Of a stretch of DNA of 64,000 nt, positions 56,791-64,000 are shown piece by piece; the first letter of the stretch is position 1; each line of letters begins with the position of its first letter. The position numbers were made by a program, and so were the translations under genes. The notes below the pieces were generated by a model. It was given only the letters and a program-made list of their open reading frames with translations, was not told where the DNA came from and ran no database searches. The DNA is from Thelonectria olida (Eukaryota > Ascomycota > Sordariomycetes > Hypocreales > Nectriaceae): positions 2,108,001-2,172,000 of the forward strand of contig JAGPYM010000006.1 in NCBI GenBank assembly GCA_020736575.1. The letters run 5' to 3'.

Positions 56791-58953
56791 GCCATTCCGG
56801 TCTTCAGGTCAAAGGTGTCCTGTTCTCAGTTCTCACCTGCACACAGCGTATCCATATTGGCAAGACCAGCCTCAGTAATAATAATGTTGGGGGAAATGCC
56901 GTCAATGTCTCGTGTTGAATTGCATGTTCTGTTCTCGTGCCTGGGCGTCCCTGATTTGTCTGAGGCGGCCCCACCGAGTAAGGGAGCAGCCGAAATCCGC
57001 CCAATCAACAGCCAATGTCATGAATTCAATGCAACCAGAATCAATCCGAAGCGGCCGTTCACTCAGTGTGAGGGGTAAGGTACAATCACCGTTCAGTAGG
57101 TAGTTAGTGCACGCAACCTCCTGACTTGCGAGGAATCTTGTGGAAAAACATAAAGTCATGGGATTGATTTACAGAGAAGAAGAGAATTTGATAGATCACG
57201 CTGAAAGTCCCTGGAACAGGCCACTGCGGGTATCTTGATGGGCGGCATGACACCCTACGTACAGCAGCGGGTGGATACGGGGCGGCGAGCAGACTGGAGC
57301 TTTGCATATCTTGGATGCATCTCTGGTTGCCATTGCATGCACAGCATTTCCGCTGAGGTCCGTCGTGGTACGTACCCGTCAGCTAATCGCTGCGGTCGAC
57401 TTGGCCATCTGGCGCTTGCGCCTGTTTACACTGCGCCCTGTTATGAATAGGTCGTCATCGACGGGATACCCACTGTGCGATTACCAAACTGTACGGTGCC
57501 TACCTCGGCGGTCCGTATTGCCTCCGTCCAGTCAGTCATACAGGTTGACTCATCGATTCGAGTTCCTATTTCGGCGCCTTTTGAACATGACAACGAATCA
57601 TCAATGGCCAGCAAACGTGCCAAAGAAAGCTGGCCATCTCGAAATGCGAACTTATTATCAATGCGACGGGTTTGTAACCCAGGCAGGCAATTACTAACCC
57701 TCGACTCCATTTCTGCCAATTCACAGGAAACCACATAGCTGTAGGGTAACGGGTAAACAAAACAAAGGCCGTCTCCGAAGAAACACACACAACGTCACTC
57801 CCTCCCTCTCTTTCCCACCAGCCGACATGGCCAACGGAATACGTATTGCGTTCCCGCTCTGCTGGTGGCCGCCTGCATGAACTGGCCAGCCTGGCTGATT
57901 ACAGACGAAACGTAAAGGCTCTCCCCAAAGGCCCCTCTCTCATCAAATTCCAGTGGAGGCATTGTCAGTCATCCAAAGTCTTTTGCCTTCCATCCAGCTC
58001 CATAATTCCAGGGGCCTTCTTCCCAGGAACCTCTCAGGGACTGCCACCGCACCGCACCGCAGCCTTGCCGCCATCGCCCACCAAACAGGCTCGGACCAGG
58101 ATCGCGGCCGGGTCCCACTGATGTACCTGCTGCACCGGGGTGCTGCGATTAGCAACCCGTCGGTACTTTGTTTCCATCATGCACGTTTGGAGATTGCAAG
58201 GACAGTCCTTGTTGCAACCAACACCTCTCTTTTCTCTCACCGCCCGGTGACTCGCAGTCCAGATGGACCCTCCTTTCGTGCCTATGCTCGAGATTTGAGA
58301 TTGCTGGTGGATTGTCAAGAATTGTTCAATCCACTTGTTGGGCTATAGGTTAGGTTAGTTCCTTCTCAAAGTGAGGTGTTGGGCTTAGACAGCGTGCTCT
58401 TCATCAAGGTGTCCATGTGTGAGGTGTATGTGAATTGTCAACTAATACCTACGTACTACCTAATCAAGCTGTCCTTGGGCAGTCGTAGTGGATTGTTTTC
58501 CCGTTCGCTTGACCGCCTTTCCAATCTGGTAACCGTATCTCCTCTCCGCCCACAGACATAACCTCAACAACGCACCAATACCGAGTCTTGTCCTCCTGTC
58601 AGTTCCCAGCCTCCTCTGAGTTGTCGGAATTTTTTTTTTTTTTTTCGGCGCCGTCAACCTGCCTGGCGTCAGAAGAGTTGGTTCGCTAGACTCGAAGCAG
58701 CATCCGTCCGCATCCATCAGAGAACACCCAGGCCACCTGGTGCACCGTTCGAACACATCTGAAGAAACTTGATCGCGCAAACACGGCAGGGATCACGATC
58801 AAACTTCTGGTCTCTTTCTCTCCAGTTCTCTGGTCTTCTCGAACTCGAACTCGGCGCTCTCTCCGCGGCCTCTTTCTGCTTCGAAACCTTGACCGCTTGT
58901 TGATAATTTCCGACATTTTTCTTTTCTCCCCGAAACGGGCATACTTGCGCACA

Positions 58954-60196
58954 ATGGCACCAAGCCTTGCCGAAACAGATGTGCTCGTCTTTGATATTGG
59001 TAAGATATGGAAAACTGCCGAGCCTAAGTCTCCTACCCGCTGTGTTCCTGCTTTGGTTTCGTTGTATCGGTGTTGGTGGTCACCTTCGCTACAGTTAGTT
59101 GGGTTTAACAACGGGAGTCAGCCATTCTTGGTTATCATTATCATTATCATCCCCCCCATGCTCTCCTCTGCTCTTCGCACCGTGCTGCTCTGTTTTAACT
59201 TTCAATTGCTGATCTTTTCCCGTCATAGAGGGTACTGTTTGCCCAATCTCCTTTGTGAAAGATGTTTTGGTAAGCTTTCCACACTTCCGTCATCCACTCC
59301 GTTGTCGACACCCGTCTCCTTACCGCCTCCGTTCCCTCGGACCTCCGTCCCGATTCCCTACCCAACCTCCTCCGGCCGAAAGAATCTGCTGCTCCGGAAT
59401 ACTGGATTCCACACTAGGCTTTCGGATGTATGCAACCCTCAGCGCCCTGCACCCTTGCCAGCCTGAGTGTCTCACCGACTTTGTCCCTGCTTGATCGCCC
59501 TGCCCCAACATCGTGTTTGGCATCCGTGCTTCGTTGTCGACGTTGCTGACCTGCATCTCCTTCCCTTCACGACAGTTTCCTTATGCCCTCGAAGCACTTC
59601 CAAAGGTCCTGGACCAAGAATGGGATGACCCTGCCTTTGCTTCTTATCGCAATGCTTTCCCGCAAGAGTACCGCAACTCTCGCCCGGAGCTGGAGGCCCA
59701 CGTTCGAGATCTCGTAGCCCGCGATATCAAGATCTCCTACCTCAAGGCTCTCCAGGGCCACCTCTGGCAGCAGGGCTATGCCTCCGGCGAGATTCGTGCT
59801 CCCCTCTTCCCAGACGTGGCTCCTTTTTTCAATGCCGCCCATGCCGCCGGAAAGAAGATCGTCATCTACTCGTCTGGCTCGGTCCCAGCGCAGAAGCTGC
59901 TCTTTGGCCATACCAATGCAGAGCCGTCCGACCTGCAGCCCCTCATTTCTGGCTGGTTTGACACAGTTAATGCGGGACCCAAGACGGACGTGGCCAGCTA
60001 CACGAAGATCCTGTCAACCTATCCCGACGTTGGCCCGGAGAGGTGGCTGTTTCTGAGTGACAATATCTTCGAGGTCGATGCTGCAGTCAAGTCGGGTATG
60101 CGCAGCTTGCCCGTCATTCGTCTAGGCAACGCGCCGTTGCCGCCTGACCACCCGTTGACCCAACTTGCGCTGTCCGAGTTCACTCTTGACTCGTAG
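58954..60196 (+). CDS. UTR4: Enolase-phosphatase E1 (Utr4/MtnC), methionine salvage
   Basis: HAD-family enzyme that enolises and dephosphorylates 2,3-diketo-5-methylthiopentyl-1-phosphate in the methionine salvage pathway. Three exons: 58954-58999, 59229-59269 and 59576-60196, giving 235 aa, normal for the family. The catalytic motif DIEGT (residues 14-18) is split by intron 1 inside the Glu codon; it continues VCPISFVKDVLFPYAL across intron 2. Further HAD motifs are IVIYSSGSVPAQKLLFGHT (motif II Ser), GPKTDVASY (Lys) and FLSDNIFEVDAA (acidic motif). The first two exons are only 46 and 41 nt, with introns of 229 and 306 nt, long for this window. It is convergent with BMT2. Confidence 0.95.
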
Positions 60197-60626
60197 TGAC
60201 GGCCAGCTGCAGGTGGATAGCGGAGAGGGGTTGGAGGTGTGGCACCCTCATGGCAAAGCGGGCATATTAGCGACTCACTAGGGATTCTAGGCTCCAAATC
60301 CGAGACCGCGCATCCACCCAATCTCAACCGCTCGTGACCCAAAGTGTTCCACCAATCACGCCGACATCACTGTCGGCTTCTCTGTATCAGAAGTGCAGTG
60401 TTGGATGTCGTAAATCCTTTCCTGGACCAGCCTGGACCAGAGTTGTTGGGGGTGCCAAGATCGTGTACGTAGTAATTCTCTTCGTCTCGATATCGATTCC
60501 ATGTTGGCGGTTAAACTATGATGTGGCCCATAGTCTCTTCAAGCTGGATGGCGAGGTCGAGTCGTAGGTTGGGCACTGGCGCATATGTGTCTCGTCCCTC
60601 TCCACCTGTCGGCTGTTGATATCCGT
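60197..60626. other. UTR4/BMT2 convergent 3' region
   Basis: 430 bp between converging stop codons. It includes a short direct repeat (CTGGACCAG twice, about 60421-60440). No gene is seen. Confidence 0.6.
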
Positions 60627-61505
60627 TCATGCCAATGGGGTCGACGAGCCTCTCAGAGTCATCACAAAATTGTTTCGCGTCCTCCCCGGGTTCATCTCCT
60701 TTTTCCCAAAGTTGGATACTTTTCCTGGAGAAGGACCGATTCGTTTCCAGAGCGAGTAGGTCAGCTTCTGCGTCATCTTGGTCTTCATCCGGGCGTATCC
60801 TAGGGTAGCCATCAACTCGTCGAACCTTGCATCCGTAAAGTAACGTGAGTTGTCAACGCAGCTCCGGGGAAGAACCACAAAAAGTGAAGGGAAGAGCTCC
60901 TTGGCAGTTCCCAATGGTGCCTCCGATGCCTCGCGAAGAAATGAAAGCGTCCGTAAAAGCATTTGACCTCGACCTTCCGCCTCAGGCACGAAGTTCAAAA
61001 CCAGACTGAGAGATATAATGTCGAAAATTTCGGATTCGCCCTTGGGCAATGGTCGATCCATAAAATCTTGCTGCTTGATACCGAATTCCTGGCTGTTGAG
61101 ATCGATATGCTGCATGGAGAAGATTCCGCTGGTAGAACAGGCGTTTCGGGTGCTCAGCGCGCCGACTTCGAGCATCTTGAGCGGTTCTTCTTGTCTCCTG
61201 AGTTCGGCTACTGGGAGCCAGTCAAGAAGCACCTTTGATGTGTCGCCGCCGCGATCAACACTCTGGCCTTGCAAGCTCGCCTTCTGATACTGGTCTATCC
61301 CCCCCAGCTTGGCTATTTCCGCATTGATGCGTTCCTCAGCCTTCTTGTCTTTCTTGGCCACGGCTTGGCGACGTTGCTTGTCCAGTTGGTGGTGAGTATT
61401 GATGAGAGTACGGCTCGCCTTGCGAGACATTGTCAGAGATGACCTGGCTGTAGGTGGCCGGCTGCTGGACAGACTCTTTAGCTTTGAAGGCTTACTTGGC
61501 GCCAT
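60627..61505 (-). CDS. BMT2: 25S rRNA adenine-N1 methyltransferase Bmt2
   Basis: Nucleolar SAM-dependent enzyme that makes m1A at one position of 25S rRNA (A2142 in yeast). Single exon, 292 aa; the first ATG in frame is at 61505. A basic N-terminus (KSLSSSRPPTARSSLTMSRK) is followed by the SAM-binding Rossmann motifs MLEVGAL (111-117), HIDLNSQE (133-140) and FDIISLSLVLNFVPEAEGRG (161-180), the last with the family's NFVP signature. VVLPRSCVDNSRYFTDARF and a C-terminal KIGPSP-like/KKEMNPGRTRNNF block match the family. It shares a 510-bp divergent region with RPL25, fitting coordinate expression of two ribosome genes. Confidence 0.94.
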   Translation of the reverse strand: MAPSKPSKLKSLSSSRPPTARSSLTMSRKASRTLINTHHQLDKQRRQAVAKKDKKAEERINAEIAKLGGIDQYQKASLQGQSVDRGGDTSKVLLDWLPVAELRRQEEPLKMLEVGALSTRNACSTSGIFSMQHIDLNSQEFGIKQQDFMDRPLPKGESEIFDIISLSLVLNFVPEAEGRGQMLLRTLSFLREASEAPLGTAKELFPSLFVVLPRSCVDNSRYFTDARFDELMATLGYARMKTKMTQKLTYSLWKRIGPSPGKVSNFGKKEMNPGRTRNNFVMTLRGSSTPLA

Positions 61506-62015
61506 GATGACGTGTTGAGTGAATCCTTGCTGCACAGAATGCCACTCACGTCTCAATGCCTAGTTTCTCGATGTTAGCATGAAACTTACGGGCAGGTGGA
61601 AAGAGAGAAACGATGTGATACCTAACAGGGCGTATAGGCCTCAATTCCGCGACCTCAGATCGAGCGAGACCCGCTGTGTCATCAAAACCCCATGCTGTTT
61701 AGAATGTCGTTGCGGCGGTAGTTTAATGTGATTCTTGTTGGTCTTTCCAACAATTCTCACAAGCTCATGAGCGAGTGGCGCTTACATAACACGATCCAAG
61801 CATCTTCCAGCGAAATTTCCGTCACGTGAGATTCGAGAACCGCCAATTCAGCCAATCAATGCCCCTAGTTCACCCAACCCTAATCGCAAATCCACACAGG
61901 ATCACTGAATTTCACTTTTGCGATTTGATTTCTTTTTTCCACTTTGATCTTCCAACCCAGCCAACGACAACACCACCCAGCACATCCACGACTTGTGTTC
62001 AAGACAACCGACAAG
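61506..62015. promoter_or_regulatory. BMT2/RPL25 shared divergent promoter
   Basis: 510 bp between starts of two ribosome-related genes. It holds TCACGTGA at 61822-61829 and AACCCTAA at 61876-61883 (telobox, Tbf1-type), about 190 and 135 bp before RPL25. The last 80 bp before RPL25 are CA/CT-rich leader. Confidence 0.65.
61822..61829. promoter_or_regulatory. TCACGTGA palindrome in the RPL25 promoter
   Basis: Same 8-mer as in the RPL28 promoter, here followed 46 bp later by AACCCTAA, the core recognised by Tbf1-like proteins. Cbf1 plus Tbf1 is a documented ribosomal-protein gene control pair in some ascomycetes; its use here is inferred. Confidence 0.6.
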
Positions 62016-62794
62016 ATGGCCCCCAAGGACGTTAAGGGAAAGAAAGGTACGACTTGAATCCGCCCCGGTCGCCAAAATCGGCTGCTCGCAAATGGGCAAA
62101 TATGGATGGACGAAAATGCGATGGTCGAATGAGGATTTTCACAAACTCGATATCGGATCGCCTTCGTCATCTTCTTCCGCATCATGCAGCAGCAGATTTT
62201 GCGAGTTCTGAAAAAGAGCGATTGCTGATGCGTCTTGTCATATAGCCACCAAGGGTTCCAAGCAGGCTCAGGCCGCTGCCAAGGCTGCTCTTAAGGGCGT
62301 AAGTTGCAAACGAGTTCGCTTCTCGGTGTCGATGTAATGCTAACTGGCCGTCCCAGTCCAACTCCCACAAGAAGATCAAGGCTCGCTACAGCACCACCTT
62401 CCACCAGCCCAAGACCCTTGTCCTCTCCCGCAACCCCAAGTACCCCCGCAAGGCCATCCCTCACTTGCCCCGTCTCGATGAGCACAAGATCGTCGTCCAC
62501 CCTCTCAACACCGAGAGCGCCATGAAGAAGATGGAGGAGAACAACACCCTCGTCTTCATCGTCGATGTCAAGGCCAACAAGGCCCAGATCAAGCTTGCCC
62601 TCAAGAAGCTCTACGACATCGACACCGTCAAGATCAACACCCTGATCCGGTATGTGATCTTGAGTCCAAATAGTGTTGAAATACTGAAAACTAACACCTT
62701 GGTTAGCCCCGACGGTTCCAAGAAGGCCTACGCCCGCCTCACCCCCGACGTCGATGCTCTCGACATCGCCGCCAACAAGCTCTCCCTGGTTTAA
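62016..62794 (+). CDS. RPL25: 60S ribosomal protein L25/L23a (uL23)
   Basis: Ribosomal protein at the exit tunnel and docking site for nascent-chain factors. Four exons: 62016-62046, 62246-62298, 62357-62649 and 62707-62794, giving 154 aa. The basic Ala/Lys N-terminus ([20 protein letters not shown]) leads to [20 protein letters not shown], then the uL23 core ([40 protein letters not shown]) and the end [20 protein letters not shown]. The first intron (199 nt) is long relative to the others, common for ribosomal-protein genes. I looked for a snoRNA in it and saw no clear box C/D pair. It is convergent with TIM8. Confidence 0.97.
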
Positions 62795-63348
62795 GGTGTT
62801 TTGCTTGGGCTGGCTGTGATTTGGCGTGTCTTTGGGTTGGACTTGCCTGCTGAAAAAATGCATGGCATTGGGCATCGGAAAAAGGCGCATTTAAGAGCTT
62901 GTCGTTTAGAGTCAAAATGATGATGAATTCAAGACCGCCCAGTCACCAACTATTTTAAGCTGATTGTCGTTTGCCAAACTTGAAGTCATGTCGTCAAAGA
63001 TACACCAAAGGAATTACAAGATCGTATTTGTTTGTCAGTAGGAGACATCCTAAATCTCAGAGAGAAGTCTTGTTTGTTCATTTCAAGTACCAGAGTTACA
63101 ATAATGTACATGGCCGCTCCGATACTCCAAGGTTGACTTGATCAAAGGAAACCTTGTCGTCAGGGGAGCGCAGCTTTTTTATATAGTCATGGCATGCCCT
63201 CATGATTCTCCCGTCTATATTGCACAGATGCCTTTTCCTCTCCCTCACACTCTCGGGCGTATTATGACATGAACATGCTCGAGTCGGTTGCCTCGGTTGA
63301 TGGATGAATTAAAGTCGGGTGTGGCGTCGAACGCGGTGAGAATCGATC
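62795..63348. other. RPL25/TIM8 convergent 3' region
   Basis: 554 bp between converging stop codons. It is AT-rich in places. No gene is recognised. Confidence 0.6.
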
Positions 63349-63693
63349 TTAATTGCGCATGTTGTTGAGGTGCTTCATGGTCAAAAAGTTCATGTCGAGG
63401 AACCGATCGACGCAGTTGGCCAAGCAGCCCTCCTCGGCCCTGTCGAGCTTGGAATTCTTGATGCTGCCGGTGACGCACTTTGTCCAACAGACCTGAGTAA
63501 GGTTGTGTGTTTCTAGCAGGAACAAAAATGTCAGCTTGCGCGAGTGAGGGGGGAAGGGAAAGAAAGCACAGGACATACGGGCCTGAATCTGCGATCGCTG
63601 CTGCTCGTTGGCGAGGAATTGGCGCAGCTCTGCCTTGTCCGAGTCGTTGAGCTTGTCGAGGTCGGCGTTGGCGAGGTTGATGGAGGAGCTCAT
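63349..63693 (-). CDS. TIM8: Mitochondrial small Tim chaperone Tim8
   Basis: Intermembrane-space chaperone that, with Tim13, escorts hydrophobic precursors (e.g. Tim23) to TIM22. Two exons: 63693-63579 and 63512-63349, giving 92 aa. The twin CX3C motif is intact: Cys47-x3-Cys51 and Cys68-x3-Cys72, in CWTKC and CLANC. The Tim8-type N-terminus [20 protein letters not shown] and the spacing of 16 residues between the motifs fit the family. The 66-nt intron falls just before the first Cys motif. The start ATG is the first in frame. Confidence 0.95.
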   Translation of the reverse strand: MSSSINLANADLDKLNDSDKAELRQFLANEQQRSQIQARMSCAFFPFPPHSRKLTFLFLLETHNLTQVCWTKCVTGSIKNSKLDRAEEGCLANCVDRFLDMNFLTMKHLNNMRN

Positions 63694-64000
63694 CGTAGCG
63701 GTGGTTGTGTGGTGATGCTGGGAAGGCGATATTGTGTTCTGGGGAGGTTTTGCGCTGTCGAGATTTTAGATGCGAAAGAAGATGTCCGATGATGAGTGGT
63801 CGACAACTGGCCAATGGGGAGGCGAGAGAGGGCTATGCTGATATCCACATTCAGAACCCTACGTCTTTTGACTCGAGATAGGCAGACTATCTTCGGTCGG
63901 TCGGTTGGATTGAAATAAATTCAAGGGTACTCGCTTGTTTAATTGTGCACTTGATTATGTTGTTAGATGCTTGCGTAGCACATGGCCCTTTTCCCCAAGT
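63694..64000. promoter_or_regulatory. TIM8 upstream region
   Basis: 307 bp to the window end. It should contain the TIM8 promoter. No other gene start is visible. Confidence 0.55.

Larger units (their letters stand above)
51798..58953. other. 7.1-kb gap between KSP1 and UTR4
   Basis: No conserved gene is recognised. 51798-52112 has no minus-strand ATG and is pyrimidine-rich in the KSP1 sense direction, so it is a likely KSP1 leader. 53100-53221 carries dense G-runs. 54300-54330 has a short GCGTT/GTTGT repeat. A 182-codon ATG frame on minus (56242-56790) is the longest ATG-initiated frame here but has no recognised domain. T16 lies near 58630-58645, shortly before UTR4. The gap may contain noncoding transcripts or lineage-specific genes that cannot be resolved by eye. 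Confidence 0.5.

Noticed and set aside
62047..62245. snoRNA in the first RPL25 intron
   Set aside because: No convincing box C (RTGATGA) followed by box D (CTGA) with flanking pairing; isolated GCTGATG and CTGA matches only, in the wrong order.
62291..62890. 199-codon minus-strand ORF opposite RPL25
   Set aside because: Antisense to ribosomal-protein exons and runs across introns without regard to splice sites.
1..64000. tRNA, 5S rRNA or U6 genes
   Set aside because: Scanning by eye for B-box (GTTCGANNC) and 5S/U6 core sequences gave only isolated partial matches (e.g. near 31016 and 44154) without a matching A-box or fold. A tRNAscan-SE run would settle this.

Overview
The window is nuclear chromosome sequence from a filamentous ascomycete (Pezizomycotina, most likely a sordariomycete). 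The evidence is many short introns (about 45-300 nt, GT-AG with CTAAC/CTGAC-like branch sites), CT-rich promoters, and a gene set typical of moulds: a Tup1/RCO-1 corepressor, an ATG15 with a Thr/Cys-rich tail, a DUF2015 protein, ERG3 and a Ksp1-type kinase. The species cannot be named from sequence alone. I found no rRNA, tRNA, CRISPR array, intact transposon or secondary-metabolite cluster.

Layout. 1-3942: low-complexity intergenic DNA. 3.9-24.97 kb is gene-dense: POB3 (-), ATG15 (+), NOP4 (-), YCG1 (+), LAS21/GPI7 (-), a DUF2423 ribosome-biogenesis protein (-), a SIZ/PIAS SUMO ligase (+), TRS33 (+) and cytosolic malate dehydrogenase (-). 25-29.5 kb is a gap. 29.5-33.6 kb holds RPL28 (-), DUF2015 (+), a probable frameshifted small ORF (+) and ERG3 (-). 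33.6-40.0 kb is a 6.4-kb gap ahead of RCO1/TUP1 (+). 42.7-51.8 kb holds RMP1 (-), AVT1 (+), a small secreted-type ORF (+, tentative) and a Ksp1-like kinase (-). 51.8-58.95 kb is a 7.1-kb gap. 59-64 kb holds UTR4 (+), BMT2 (-), RPL25 (+) and TIM8 (-).

Themes. Almost every recognised gene is conserved and housekeeping. Ribosome production recurs: NOP4, DUF2423, RPL28, RMP1, BMT2 and RPL25. The two ribosomal-protein promoters share a TCACGTGA palindrome, and the NOP4/YCG1 divergent promoter has CACGTG. Chromatin and chromosome genes are POB3, YCG1, RCO1 and the SUMO ligase. Membrane and vacuole genes are ATG15, LAS21, TRS33, AVT1 and ERG3. The large gaps flank regulators (RCO1, the kinase), as expected for genes with long promoters and leaders.

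I found no convincing undescribed multi-gene system. The observations most worth a second look are a +1-frameshifted small membrane ORF (31881-32232), paired TATCGCGATA-type palindromes between RMP1 and AVT1, an arginine-rich upstream ORF before AVT1, strong G-quadruplex candidates at the MDH locus (one a minisatellite inside an intron), a GC-AG intron in LAS21, a triple tandem acceptor in the SUMO ligase, and a 482-nt ATG-free stretch before RCO1. Exon borders were assigned by reading frames and conserved protein sequence by eye; no search or alignment was run.
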